A stretch of 64,000 nt of DNA from an uncultured Lachnospiraceae bacterium (GCA_944381575.1 CALWLS010000009.1:1-64000), one strand, 5' to 3'; positions 41,345 through 50,626 are shown, counted from the first letter of the stretch. Made by a program: numbers and translations. The notes: generated by a model from the letters alone, not told the origin.

Positions 41345-43342
41345 TTATGTCTTTACTTTCCCGGCTTCCCCGCCAAAGGCCTCCGCCTCCTTTGCCGCGC
41401 TCTTTACCGTCGGTTTCCTCCAGTTCACATAATCGCAGTCAGGATATCTCTCGCATGAATAAAACAGCCTTCCCTTTTTCGTACGTCTTTTTACTATATC
41501 GCTTCCGCATTTAGGGCATTTCACGCCGATCTTTTCAAGAAGCGGTTTTGTGTTCCTGCACTCCGGGAATCCGGGGCAGGCAAGGAATTTGCCGTGTGGT
41601 CCGTATTTTATGACCATGTTTCTTCCGCATTTATCGCATATGACATCCGTTACCTGATCCGCCACCTTTATCCTGCCGAGGTTGGTCCTGGCCGACTCTA
41701 TGGAGTTTTCAAGCTTTGGATAAAAATCTCCTATGACAGTCTTCCAGTTGAGCTGGCCTTCAGCGACCTTGTCCAGCTCCTCCTCCATGGCTGCTGTAAA
41801 TCCGGTATCCACGATCTCAGGAAACGCCGTGACCATCAGCTCATTTACGGCCGTACCGAGCTCCGTGACATACAGGTTCTTTTTCTCCTTTGTTATATAA
41901 TTCCTTGCTAAAAGCGTCGTGATCGTAGGAGCATAAGTAGAAGGCCTGCCTATGCCGTCCTCCTCGAGAGCCCTTACAAGAGTTGCCTCGGTATAATGGG
42001 CCGGCGGCTCGGTGAAATGCTTTATGTCCTCCACCTTATTGAACCTTACCGTGTTTCCCTGCTTCAGGAAACTTAAGTCCTGTTTATTTTCATCTTCCTC
42101 GGTTTCGTTTTTGTAAACGCTTAAAAAGCCGTCAAATATCCTTTTTGATCCTGAAGCAGTAAAGGTATGTCCATCGCACTCAAGCCTTACTCTTGTCTGG
42201 GCGTATACTGCCGGCGACATGCGGCTTGCCGTAAATCTCTTCCAGATAAGCTGATAAAGCCTGAATTCATCACGGCTCAGCTTATCCTTTAACATGGCCG
42301 GAGTATTTTCTATATGAGTAGGCCTGATGGCTTCGTGGGCATCCTGTATGTTGCCTCCTGCCTTGCCGTGTGCCGGCCTTGCGGAAACATATGCCGTGCC
42401 GTAATTGGCCTCTATGTACTGCTTTGCAGACGCTACGGCCTCATCGCTTATCCTTATGGAGTCAGTCCTGAGGTAAGTGATATATCCGTCCTCATACAGC
42501 TTCTGGGCGATGCGCATGGTCTGCTGTGTGGAAAGGTTCAAAAGCCTCGATGCGTCCTGCTGCATCGTCGATGTTGTAAAAGGCCACGGGGCGTTCTTAA
42601 CGCGCTCTGAATCAGTGACCTCTGCCACCAGCACATCCTTACCCCTTACATCCTCTACTATTGCTGCGGCTGAAGCCTCATCCTCAAGGCTGTTCTTTTT
42701 CCCGTTTTCACCATAATATAACGCCCTGACCGACTTCTGTCCGTTTTTGATGTCAGCCTCCACAGTATGATATTCCTTAGGGATAAAGGCGTTTATCTCC
42801 GCCTCTCTGTCGCACACCATCCTTAAGGCCACCGACTGGACTCTTCCGGCCGACAGACCCCTCTTGATCTTTTCCCAGAGTATAGGGCTTATGGAGTAAC
42901 CTACTATCCTGTCCATCACTCTGCGTCCCTGCTGGGCGTCCACAAGGTTCATATCTATGTCTCTCGGATTTTTGAGTGCTTTTGTAACGGCGTCCTTCGT
43001 GATCTCATTAAATGTTATCCTGTAAGCCTTCCTGCTGCCTTCAAGCCCCAGAGCCGTCTTAAGGTGCCAGCTTATGGCCTCTCCCTCACGGTCCGGGTCG
43101 GTCGCAAGATATACGCGGTCAGCCTTTGCCGCCTCCTTCTTAAGCTCCGCGATAAGGTCTCCCTTGCCGCGTATGGTTATGTACTTCGGCTCGAACCCGT
43201 GCTCTATGTCTATACCCATGGAGGATTTTGGCAGATCCCTAACATGTCCCATTGACGCGCTTACGGTATAGCTGCTGCCGAGAAATTTTTTGATGGTTTT
43301 CATTTTAGCCGGTGACTCGACTATTACTAAATTTTTTGCCAT
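41345..43342 (-). CDS. topA: DNA topoisomerase I (type IA)
   Basis: A 665-residue enzyme relaxing negative supercoils. TOPRIM domain at the N-terminus (VIVESPAKMKTIKKFL; ATDPDREGEAISWH). The catalytic tyrosine is in YITYLRTDSIRI, with QDAHEAIRPTH after it, then RPSTYAPTI. The C-terminus has two complete CxxC zinc ribbons (CDKCGRNMVIKYG; CPKCGSDIVKRRTKKG with matching CERYPDC). ATG 43342. Length and domain order are normal for Bacillota. Confidence 0.97.
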   Translation of the reverse strand: MAKNLVIVESPAKMKTIKKFLGSSYTVSASMGHVRDLPKSSMGIDIEHGFEPKYITIRGKGDLIAELKKEAAKADRVYLATDPDREGEAISWHLKTALGLEGSRKAYRITFNEITKDAVTKALKNPRDIDMNLVDAQQGRRVMDRIVGYSISPILWEKIKRGLSAGRVQSVALRMVCDREAEINAFIPKEYHTVEADIKNGQKSVRALYYGENGKKNSLEDEASAAAIVEDVRGKDVLVAEVTDSERVKNAPWPFTTSTMQQDASRLLNLSTQQTMRIAQKLYEDGYITYLRTDSIRISDEAVASAKQYIEANYGTAYVSARPAHGKAGGNIQDAHEAIRPTHIENTPAMLKDKLSRDEFRLYQLIWKRFTASRMSPAVYAQTRVRLECDGHTFTASGSKRIFDGFLSVYKNETEEDENKQDLSFLKQGNTVRFNKVEDIKHFTEPPAHYTEATLVRALEEDGIGRPSTYAPTITTLLARNYITKEKKNLYVTELGTAVNELMVTAFPEIVDTGFTAAMEEELDKVAEGQLNWKTVIGDFYPKLENSIESARTNLGRIKVADQVTDVICDKCGRNMVIKYGPHGKFLACPGFPECRNTKPLLEKIGVKCPKCGSDIVKRRTKKGRLFYSCERYPDCDYVNWRKPTVKSAAKEAEAFGGEAGKVKT

Positions 43343-43454
43343 ATGACACTCTTCTCCGAATTAAGAAACTCTCCGTAAAACTCCGATAACCTGATCTTAT
43401 GGATAACTCATTCTATATTATTTATATTTATACATAGATTTTACCGATAACCGA

Positions 43455-43483
43455 TTGAATTCTCCGGAAAATTACAGTAAATT
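43455..43483 (+). promoter_or_regulatory. Candidate promoter of the DAHP synthase gene
   Basis: Plus-strand TTGAAT (43455-43460), 17-base spacer, TAAATT (43478-43483). It lies back to back with the topA promoter. No T-box or other attenuator was seen in the ~95-base leader. Confidence 0.45.
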
Positions 43484-43484
43484 A

Positions 43485-43514
43485 ATCATTACTATAAATA
43501 ATCCCTTCTGTCAA
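43485..43514 (-). promoter_or_regulatory. Candidate topA promoter
   Basis: A perfect TTGACA on the minus strand (43509-43514) with AATGAT 18 bases downstream (43485-43490). The -10 box is weak. The 43343-43580 intergenic region is 238 bases of A/T-rich DNA without a gene or obvious riboswitch and holds this and the divergent promoter. Confidence 0.4.
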
Positions 43515-43580
43515 TTATATAATCTTGAGATTTACTTAAGATTTTTTGTGATAGGGGCTGTCAAAGGCAGGTAAAAAGAT

Positions 43581-44624
43581 ATGCAGGAAAAAAATATAAC
43601 ATTTCACAGAAAGCTCATCGTGCCTCTGGAGCTTAAGCAGATGTTCCCGCTTACCGCGGAGCTTGAAAAGCTCAAGGCTGAACGCGATGAGATAATCAAA
43701 AACATCATCACCGGTGCAGACAGAAGGATGCTGCTCCTTATCGGCCCGTGTTCCGCTGACAGGGAGGACGCCGTTCTCGACTATATCACAAGGCTCATCC
43801 CGGTGCAGGAGAAGGTAAAGGACAGGATCTTCATCGTGCCGAGGGTCTATACCAATAAACCCCGCACTGTCGGCAAGGGCTATAAGGGCATACTCCACCA
43901 GCCTGATCCGGAAAAGGCCCCGGATCTTTTAAAAGGCATCATAACCATACGTGAAATGAACATGCGCATCATCAGGGAGACCGGCTTTACCTGCGCCGAC
44001 GAGATGCTTTATCCCGAGGTCTACCGTTTTAATTCAGACCTGCTCTCCTATGTTGCCATAGGCGCAAGATCCGTTGAGGATCAGGAGCACAGGCTGCTGT
44101 CCTCCGGCATAGATATCCCTGTTGGAATGAAAAACCCGACCAGCGGCAACTTGAACGTAATGCTGAATTCCGTGACCGCCGCCCAGTCGGAACAGAATTT
44201 CATATACAGAAACTGGGAGGTTTCCACCACCGGTAATCCTCTGGCCCATACCATACTCCGCGGCTACGAGAACCAGAACGGCGAAACCTTCCCTAACTAC
44301 CACTATGAAACGCTGCAGGAGCTCTTAAGCCTCTACGAGAAACGCAGCCTTAAAAATCCTGCCGTGATAATAGACTGCAACCACGCCAATTCGGGCAAAA
44401 AATATCTGGAACAGATCCGCATCAGCAAGGACATCCTCTACAGCCGCAAGCACAATGAGGATATCAAAAAGCTCGTTAAGGGCCTCATGATAGAGAGCTA
44501 TATAGAGGACGGCAACCAGAAGGAGACCGAGCACTGCTACGGCAAGTCCATCACCGACGCCTGCATAGGCTGGGAAAAGACTGAAAAGCTTATCTATGAG
44601 CTCGCTGAGGAGTGGCAGATGTAA
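43581..44624 (+). CDS. aroF: 3-deoxy-7-phosphoheptulonate (DAHP) synthase, class I alpha
   Basis: A 347-residue enzyme condensing phosphoenolpyruvate and erythrose 4-phosphate, first step of aromatic amino acid synthesis. AroF/G/H features: LLIGPCSADREDAVLDY, VPRVYTNKPRTVGKGYKG, LLSYVAIGARSVEDQEHR, KNPTSGN, IIDCNHANSGKK (metal His), and GLMIESYIEDGNQ. The N-terminal arm used for feedback inhibition is present, so regulation by an aromatic amino acid is likely, though which cannot be told. It stands alone on the plus strand, between topA and the Liv operon, with its own promoter and a shared two-way terminator. Start ATG follows GGCAGG at a fair distance. The symbol is uncertain among aroF/G/H. 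Confidence 0.93.
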   Translation: MQEKNITFHRKLIVPLELKQMFPLTAELEKLKAERDEIIKNIITGADRRMLLLIGPCSADREDAVLDYITRLIPVQEKVKDRIFIVPRVYTNKPRTVGKGYKGILHQPDPEKAPDLLKGIITIREMNMRIIRETGFTCADEMLYPEVYRFNSDLLSYVAIGARSVEDQEHRLLSSGIDIPVGMKNPTSGNLNVMLNSVTAAQSEQNFIYRNWEVSTTGNPLAHTILRGYENQNGETFPNYHYETLQELLSLYEKRSLKNPAVIIDCNHANSGKKYLEQIRISKDILYSRKHNEDIKKLVKGLMIESYIEDGNQKETEHCYGKSITDACIGWEKTEKLIYELAEEWQM

Positions 44625-44675
44625 ACAGTTTAAACAGACAGTTTTAACAGAAACATGCGCCGCCAGGCGCAGCTT

Positions 44676-44724
44676 AAAAACCGGTTTTAAGATCCTATCG
44701 CAGGACCGAAAAAACCGGTTTTTG
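44676..44724. terminator. Bidirectional terminator between aroF and the Liv operon
   Basis: AAAAACCGGTTTT (44676-44688) pairs with an equal copy at its right side (about 44710-44724), around an inner TCCT/AGGA pairing. The A-run before and T-run after the stem let it stop transcription from both convergent genes. Confidence 0.8.
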
Positions 44725-44750
44725 TAATTTAACTATTATATCTGCATTTC

Positions 44751-45461
44751 TTACTTCGCCTTTACTCCAAGGTAAGCCTGCTGTACTCTCTCATCCTGCA
44801 GAAGCTCTTTTCCTGTGCCCTGCAGTGTGATCTTTCCTGTTTCAAGAACAAAGGCATAATCAGATATCTCCAGCGCCTTAAAAGCATTCTGCTCTGCAAG
44901 GAGTATCGTCATACCCTGTTTCTTAAGCTCGCCGATAATGTCGAATACCTGCTGTATCACTATCGGAGCAAGCCCCAGCGAAGGCTCGTCCATGAGCAGG
45001 ATCTTCGGTCTGCCCATAAGGCCTCTCGCTATGGCAAGCATCTGCTGCTCTCCTCCCGACAGGGTTCCCGCATACTGCTTTTTTCTCTCGCCAAGTATTG
45101 GGAACATCTCCTCCATTTTTTTAATATCGGACCTGATTCCGTCCTTATCCTTCCTTAAATGAGCTCCCATGAGCAGATTCTCGTACACGGTCAGATTTGC
45201 ATATAGCCTTCTTCTTTCCGGCACCAGGGCCATCCCCTGTCCCAGGACATGGTTTGCATCCTTTGCAAGCGCTTCCCCGTTTATCTCTATGGATCCGGTC
45301 TTTGACTTGAGCACTCCCGCAAGGGTCATCATCAGGGTCGATTTTCCGGCTCCGTTTGCTCCTACCAGGGAGACCGTCTTATTATCAGGGACCTCAAAGC
45401 TTACATCTCTCAGAGCCTGTATACGTCCATAAAATACATTTATGTCATTGACCTTAAGCAT
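44751..45461 (-). CDS. livF: Branched-chain amino acid ABC transporter ATPase LivF
   Basis: A 236-residue ATPase, one of two energising the importer. Walker A SLVGANGAGKSTLM, signature TLSGGEQQMLAIARGLM, Walker B LLMDEPSLGLAP, and the family end segment ISDYAFVLETGKI. Its ATG overlaps the livG stop by 8 bp. Last gene of the operon, before a terminator. Confidence 0.95.
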   Translation of the reverse strand: MLKVNDINVFYGRIQALRDVSFEVPDNKTVSLVGANGAGKSTLMMTLAGVLKSKTGSIEINGEALAKDANHVLGQGMALVPERRRLYANLTVYENLLMGAHLRKDKDGIRSDIKKMEEMFPILGERKKQYAGTLSGGEQQMLAIARGLMGRPKILLMDEPSLGLAPIVIQQVFDIIGELKKQGMTILLAEQNAFKALEISDYAFVLETGKITLQGTGKELLQDERVQQAYLGVKAK

Positions 45462-46251
45462 CTGCCTCGCCTCCTAAATATGCTTCAAGTACTTTAGGAT
45501 CGTTCTGTATCACCTCCGGCGTGCCCTCAGCAAGGAATTTACCGAAGTTGATTACATATAAGTGATCGCAAAGGTTCATTACAAGATCCATATGATGCTC
45601 AATGAGCAGAACGCTTAAGTCAAACTTTTTCGCAAGCGTCCTGATAAGCTCGGTAAGCTCCCTCGTTTCCTCCGGATTCATTCCGGCAGCCGGCTCATCC
45701 AGTAATAAAAGCCTCGGATTGAGCGCAAGGGCGCGGGCTATCTCAAGCTTACGCTGCAGGCCGTATGGAAGGCTCTCCGCAGTCTTATAGGCGTATTCCT
45801 CTATACCGACGTCTCTTAAGTACTTTTTAGCTTCCTCTCTCAACTCGATCTCACTTTTCTTTATCTTATTGTTTACGAAAGGAAAGTTGGTAAAGAGTGC
45901 CTGCATTACGTTATACTTAGGGTTATTAAGATCCAGAGCGGTTATTACGTTCTCTATGACCGTAAGCTTTTTAAACAGCCTGATGTTCTGGAAGGTCCTG
46001 GCTATGCCGAGCTTTACTATCTCCTCCGGCTGTTTTCCGGTGATATTCTGTCCTTCAAAATAAATATTTCCCTCAGTCGGCTGGTAAACGCTCGTTATAA
46101 GATTGAACACGGTCGTCTTACCGGCTCCGTTGGGGCCTATGATGCCCATTATCTCACCGGTTTTAAGTTCGAATGAAAGATTCTCGACGGCCTTTATGCC
46201 TCCAAACGCCTTGGTAAGTCCGTCTATCTTAAGAGCCGTATCTTTACTCAT
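45454..46251 (-). CDS. livG: Branched-chain amino acid ABC transporter ATPase LivG
   Basis: A 265-residue ATPase of the Liv importer. Walker A GIIGPNGAGKTTVF, the LivG-specific RTFQNIRLFKKLTVIENV, signature SLPYGLQRKLEIARAL, Walker B LLLLDEPAAGMNPEE, switch His in LLIEHHMDLVM. The ATG overlaps the livM stop by 8 bp. Confidence 0.95.
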   Translation of the reverse strand: MSKDTALKIDGLTKAFGGIKAVENLSFELKTGEIMGIIGPNGAGKTTVFNLITSVYQPTEGNIYFEGQNITGKQPEEIVKLGIARTFQNIRLFKKLTVIENVITALDLNNPKYNVMQALFTNFPFVNNKIKKSEIELREEAKKYLRDVGIEEYAYKTAESLPYGLQRKLEIARALALNPRLLLLDEPAAGMNPEETRELTELIRTLAKKFDLSVLLIEHHMDLVMNLCDHLYVINFGKFLAEGTPEVIQNDPKVLEAYLGGEADA

Positions 46252-47146
46252 CTATCTCAACCCCCTCAGGACCGATCAGCTTTTGCTTTCGGAGCCTTCT
46301 TACCAGATTTCTCATTCCCCTTATGGTTATCTCCTTATATCCGAATATTCCTGACGGACGGAGTACCATGATCGCTACAAGCACGGCACCATAGGCCACC
46401 ATACGCCACTGATCGGCAACGCGGAGCACCTCCGGTATCATGGTAAATATGCACGCCGCTATGCAAGGACCGGTTATGCTTCCCATTCCGCCTGCAACTA
46501 CTATCGCCGTATACAGGGTGGACTGAGTGCTGATGAACATGCTCGGCTGTATGAAACGTATATAGTGAGCGTATATGGCTCCTCCTATACCTGCGCATAT
46601 GGCGCTGAATAAAAGAGCCCTGAGCCTTACCTGTACAACATTTATTCCTGCCATCTCGGCAGCTATCGGATCTTCCCTTACGGAAATGGACATACGGCCA
46701 TACCTCGAAAAGATATAGTTTTTTGTCACCCACAAAACTATCACGAGTATCACAAATACAGTTATCGGATGGGAATAATTTCCAAGGCCGCCTATGCCTC
46801 TTGCCCCGTTCGTTATCTCAAGGTTCTCAAGAATGACTCGCATGGCTTCTCCAAAACCAAGGGTCGTAATTGTAAAATAATCGCTCCTGAGCTTTGCCCT
46901 CAGCGTAGGATAACCGATTATCAGACTGGCAAGGCCGCTGGTAAGAGCCGCGCCTATGACTCCAACAAAGAATGGAAGCTCAAATGTTTTTGTGAGAATC
47001 GCACAGGTATACGCACCTATGGCCACGAAGGCAGCGTGTCCCAAAGACACCAGACCCGTAAATCCGGTAAACACCGCAAGCCCCACGACTATAATGGACG
47101 TATACATGCAGACCGTTATGACACCCCATATATAGGACGAAAACAT
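46244..47146 (-). CDS. livM: Branched-chain amino acid ABC transporter permease LivM
   Basis: A 300-residue integral membrane permease with about eight or nine helices. Family marks: GHAAFVAIGAYTCAIL, GLASLIIGYPTLRAKLRSDY, EDPIAAEMAGINV (ATPase-contact loop), GGMGSITGP. The RBS is GGGAGG. It follows livH by 15 bases. Confidence 0.94.
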   Translation of the reverse strand: MFSSYIWGVITVCMYTSIIVVGLAVFTGFTGLVSLGHAAFVAIGAYTCAILTKTFELPFFVGVIGAALTSGLASLIIGYPTLRAKLRSDYFTITTLGFGEAMRVILENLEITNGARGIGGLGNYSHPITVFVILVIVLWVTKNYIFSRYGRMSISVREDPIAAEMAGINVVQVRLRALLFSAICAGIGGAIYAHYIRFIQPSMFISTQSTLYTAIVVAGGMGSITGPCIAACIFTMIPEVLRVADQWRMVAYGAVLVAIMVLRPSGIFGYKEITIRGMRNLVRRLRKQKLIGPEGVEIDE

Positions 47147-47161
47147 GTATATACCTCCCTC

Positions 47162-48046
47162 TTATACCTTTTCCTCAAGATACTTTCCGAACAGACCTGC
47201 CGGACGTATCAGCAAAATAATTATCAGTATCGCAAAACTGAATACATCCCTGTATGTAGAGGTGATATAAACAGAAACAAAGGCCTCAACTATCCCAAGG
47301 ATAACTCCGCCGTATATGGCTCCCGGAAGAGATCCAAGACCACCGATGACAGCCGCGATATAAGCTTTATTTGTGATCCATCCCATATTAGGGTAGGCCA
47401 TGTATTTTATGCCGAGGAACATTCCGGATATTCCCGCAAACGCTCCCGCAATAACGAATACAAGCCCTATCACCACGCTTAAGTTGACGCCGTTTAACGT
47501 TGCCACCGTGGAATCATAAGAAGCCGCCCTTATCGCTATTCCGGTCCTCGTCTTATTTATGAAATAGTTCATGATCGCTATGGCTATTATTGAAAAGACT
47601 ATTGCGAAAAGATCCATTTTACCAAGGGCAGCGCCAAATATATTGATGGTCGTCTCCTCAAATATGATCGGGTACGCATAGAAATGTGCTCCAATAGTCG
47701 CATATACCAGGTTTTCAATAAATATCGAAAGTCCCATGGCGCTTATCATAAAGAACATAGGCGGAGCATTCCTTTTCCTGAGCGGGCTGTAGGCCACTCT
47801 CTCGGTTGCAAGGCTGACCACTGCCATGGCTGCCATGGAGATAATTAAGGCAACGAATACATTGGCCCCCAGCAGAGTCATGGCGTAATACCCTGCAAAG
47901 GAAGCAAGCATTATCACGCCTCCATAGGCAAAGTTACTGAAGTTCAAAATACTGAATACCAGAGAATATCCGACTGCCATAAGCGAGTAGATACCTCCTA
48001 TGGCAAGGCCTGTGATAAGTGTCTGGAACAATAATGAAAGTTCCAT
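47162..48046 (-). CDS. livH: Branched-chain amino acid ABC transporter permease LivH
   Basis: A 294-residue permease with about eight helices, partner of LivM. Family marks: LAIGGIYSLMAVGYSLVF, NFAYGGVIMLASF, GIAIRAASYDSTVATLNGVN (EAA-like loop), GGLGSLPGAIYGG. CAGGAGGAAAAAT precedes the ATG. It lies 81 bases after livK, with a hairpin between. Confidence 0.94.
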   Translation of the reverse strand: MELSLLFQTLITGLAIGGIYSLMAVGYSLVFSILNFSNFAYGGVIMLASFAGYYAMTLLGANVFVALIISMAAMAVVSLATERVAYSPLRKRNAPPMFFMISAMGLSIFIENLVYATIGAHFYAYPIIFEETTINIFGAALGKMDLFAIVFSIIAIAIMNYFINKTRTGIAIRAASYDSTVATLNGVNLSVVIGLVFVIAGAFAGISGMFLGIKYMAYPNMGWITNKAYIAAVIGGLGSLPGAIYGGVILGIVEAFVSVYITSTYRDVFSFAILIIILLIRPAGLFGKYLEEKV

Positions 48047-48070
48047 ATTTTTCCTCCTGTCGGAAAATCA

Positions 48071-48093
48071 GGGGCAGCTTTTATCGCCGCCCC
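48071..48093 (-). other. Intercistronic hairpin between livK and livH
   Basis: GGGGC and GCCCC (48071-48075 with 48089-48093), plus two inner pairs after one mismatch and a seven-base loop. No T-run follows. Such hairpins often protect the 3' end of the binding-protein message and raise its level over the permeases. Confidence 0.45.
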
Positions 48094-48127
48094 GGATCCT
48101 TAAACTTCAAATACAGATAGTTATGAT

Positions 48128-49309
48128 TTATTCTGCGTCAGATACCGAAGCCGCAACCGTGGTCACGTATTCAAATTCGGTTCCGTTGACCTGCTCTATT
48201 ACGGCGTTCTTGCCGATAGGGTTATGGGTTGCAGGATCGTTCGTAAATACTCCCGTAAGAACTTCAACGTCCTTGGCGTTCTCAAGCCAGTCGGCTATGG
48301 CTGTAGGATCGGTTCCAACCTCCGTTATGGCGTCCTCTAAAAGCATGATGGCGTCAACTGCAAATGCAGGGTTAGGCATTACCGGATCCTCATTATACTT
48401 TTCTCTGTATTCCTCAACGAAATCAGCAAGTATAGGGTCGGCAAGGGAAGCTGAATTTATGATGTATGCTCCCTCTGCTGCCGTTCCGGCTATCTCGAAC
48501 AGCTCCTCTGTAGGCCAGTTATCACAGCCTATGAATACACAGTCCATTCCAAGCTCTCTTGCCTGCTTCATCGCAAGGGCTCCCTGCGTATGAGTGGTAG
48601 GCAGATACAGAACGTCAGGATCAAGCTCTTTTATCTTCGCCAGCTGAGCCTTATACTCAAGCTCCTCAGAACGGAAGGACTCTTCTGCCACAACCTCTCC
48701 TCCGAGCTCCGTAAAGGTGTCATGGAAATACTTTCCGAGGAAGGTGGAGTAATCCGATCCAACGTCCGTAAGTATCGCAGCCTTTACGCAGGAAAGATCG
48801 TCATGGGCGAAGGTCGCAGCCACTGAACCCTGATAAGGGTCTATGAAGCAGACTCTGAAAATGTACTGAAGGGCTTCATCCGAACCCTCAGGCACGGTGA
48901 GCAGTTCACTTGTTCCCGTTGTGGTGATAAGCGGTATCTGCTCCTCCTCACATATAGATGAGCAGGCTATTGCATTTCCCGACTGGGAAGGTCCTATCAT
49001 GGCTATGGCCCCATCCGAGATAAGCCTCTTGCAGACGTTTACGGCCTCAGCCTGGTCAGACTTATTGTCATAATGTATGACCTCTACCTGCCTGCCGTTT
49101 ATTCCGCCCTCGGCGTTAAGCTTTTCCACATACATATCTATCGCCTTGACCTCGGCCTGTCCCCACTTGGCTCCGGTACCGGTAGTGGACGACTGATGAC
49201 CTATTATTATTGGTCCGTCATCAGAAGCTTCCTCAGCACCGCATCCTGAAAGGAAAGCCGAGCATGCCATGAGTCCGGCTAACAGAATCGATAAATATCT
49301 CTTTTTCAT
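48128..49309 (-). CDS. livK: Branched-chain amino acid-binding lipoprotein (LivK/LivJ type)
   Basis: A 393-residue solute-binding lipoprotein of the periplasmic-binding type 1 fold. The N-terminus is a lipoprotein signal (MKKRYLSILLAGLMACSAF, lipobox LSGC), so the mature protein is anchored outside the membrane. Conserved blocks: IIIGHQSSTTGTGAKWGQAE, GGINGRQVEVIHYDNKSD, MIGPSQSGNAIACS. ATG 49309 has GGAGGAGCAAT upstream; the longer frame to 49360 does not. It is first in the operon, behind the G-tract promoter. Specificity for Leu/Ile/Val is by family and context. Confidence 0.93.
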   Translation of the reverse strand: MKKRYLSILLAGLMACSAFLSGCGAEEASDDGPIIIGHQSSTTGTGAKWGQAEVKAIDMYVEKLNAEGGINGRQVEVIHYDNKSDQAEAVNVCKRLISDGAIAMIGPSQSGNAIACSSICEEEQIPLITTTGTSELLTVPEGSDEALQYIFRVCFIDPYQGSVAATFAHDDLSCVKAAILTDVGSDYSTFLGKYFHDTFTELGGEVVAEESFRSEELEYKAQLAKIKELDPDVLYLPTTHTQGALAMKQARELGMDCVFIGCDNWPTEELFEIAGTAAEGAYIINSASLADPILADFVEEYREKYNEDPVMPNPAFAVDAIMLLEDAITEVGTDPTAIADWLENAKDVEVLTGVFTNDPATHNPIGKNAVIEQVNGTEFEYVTTVAASVSDAE

Positions 49310-49345
49310 ATTGCTCCTCCTTTGGTATGCAATAGCTTTATTATT

Positions 49346-49361
49346 CTTGTATTTGTACAAG
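49346..49361. promoter_or_regulatory. Dyad in the Liv leader, candidate operator
   Basis: CTTGTA-TTTG-TACAAG, a perfect 6-base inverted repeat, lies between the predicted transcription start and the livK ribosome site. Its position fits an operator for a repressor, though no known motif (for example a CodY box) was matched. Confidence 0.4.
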
Positions 49362-49373
49362 CTTTACGCTGTG

Positions 49374-49402
49374 ATTGTATAACAATTACCCCCCCCAGTC
49401 AA
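49374..49402 (-). promoter_or_regulatory. Liv operon promoter with an eight-G tract in the spacer
   Basis: Minus-strand TTGACT (49397-49402) and TACAAT (49374-49379) are exactly 17 bases apart. Eight consecutive G (49389-49396 on the complementary strand) follow the -35 box directly. A change of one G would change the spacer length. Confidence 0.7.
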
Positions 49403-49555
49403 GCATTACTTACAAATTAATCAACGTTTAAGGCCGTCTTTATGTATAATATTCACAAACGAATGCCCTGTCCTGTTGAATAATCGTTGGAAATATTGTA
49501 AAATCCGAGTGACAGACATTTAATTTCTATATTCAATCTTTCAGGATCCCCTAAG

Positions 49556-50626
49556 ATGCAGATAATAAAGATCAGTGAATATGACTCCGGCAAGAGGCTG
49601 GATAAGTTTCTTTTTAAATTTTTCGACTCGGCCCCCGCAAGCTTTGTCTACAAAAATCTGCGTAAGAAAAATATCAAGCTCTGCAAAAAAAAGGCTGCAG
49701 GCAATGAGATATTAAAGGCCGGAGATGAGATCGAGCTGTTTTTTTCTGAAGAGACCTTAATTTCCTTAAGCAGTCTGGCTGCCAGACTGTTCACCGCAAA
49801 CGATACTGTTTCCGGCCCGGATGCTGCAGAAACGCTGAAAACTGACAGGAGTCATCGGACAGAACACTTTGATCTTAGGGATTTCTGCGATATCATCTAC
49901 GAGGATGACAATATCATCCTTGCCAATAAGCTTTCCGGCATATTGAGCCAGAAATCCTCTCCCGGAGACTTCAGCCTTAATGAAGCTCTTATTATGTACT
50001 GCGGCTTAGACCGGGATAAGGCCGATCCCATTTCTGCCTTCCGTCCCTCCATATGCAACAGGCTTGACCGCAATACCTCAGGGCTTATAGTATTTGCAAA
50101 AAACTATGCTTCAGCCAGAGAGATAAACGGTCTTATCAGGGACAGGAGCATCCGGAAATACTATCTTGCAGCCGTGACGGGACGTGTAAACAATAAAAGC
50201 TCAGTAAGGGCATGGCTTATAAAGGACCGCTCTGAGAACATCGTAAGGATATTTGACAGTGAGATCGAAGGGTCATCTTTTATTGAGACCACCTATGAGC
50301 CCTTAGGGCACGGTGTATTTCAAAACTTTGACATAACCCTGCTGAAGGTCGGCCTTATCACCGGAAAGACACACCAGATAAGGTCTCATCTTGCCTACCT
50401 CGGCCATCCGATACTTGGGGACACAAAATATGGAGGTACCGGCACCGGCAGTGTTCCTTACTCCAGGACCGGCAAAAATAAGCAGAGGCAGCTGCTCCAC
50501 TCCTGGATGCTGCATTTTCCGGAGGACATTTCAGATCCGCTTTCATATCTTTCCGGAAAAACATTTACCGCTGATCTGCCAAAATATTTTTTAGACGTAA
50601 TTTCCACAAGCGGGATCCATATCTGA
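49556..50626 (+). CDS. RluD/RluC-family rRNA pseudouridine synthase
   Basis: A 356-residue enzyme. An S4-like RNA-binding domain covers residues ~1-65 (SGKRLDKFLFKFF). The catalytic domain has CNRLDRNTSGLIVFAK with the essential Asp, KYYLAAVTG, and KTHQIRSHLAYLGHPILGD. A ~30-residue polar insertion separates the domains. The target uridine cannot be assigned. AGGA precedes the ATG. It begins a short plus-strand run with comM and dprA. Confidence 0.92.
   Translation: MQIIKISEYDSGKRLDKFLFKFFDSAPASFVYKNLRKKNIKLCKKKAAGNEILKAGDEIELFFSEETLISLSSLAARLFTANDTVSGPDAAETLKTDRSHRTEHFDLRDFCDIIYEDDNIILANKLSGILSQKSSPGDFSLNEALIMYCGLDRDKADPISAFRPSICNRLDRNTSGLIVFAKNYASAREINGLIRDRSIRKYYLAAVTGRVNNKSSVRAWLIKDRSENIVRIFDSEIEGSSFIETTYEPLGHGVFQNFDITLLKVGLITGKTHQIRSHLAYLGHPILGDTKYGGTGTGSVPYSRTGKNKQRQLLHSWMLHFPEDISDPLSYLSGKTFTADLPKYFLDVISTSGIHI

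Noticed and set aside
43343..43580. Riboswitch or T-box before the DAHP synthase gene
   Set aside because: The A/T-rich 238 bases show only promoter-like boxes; no T-box sequence, leader peptide with aromatic codons or attenuator was found.
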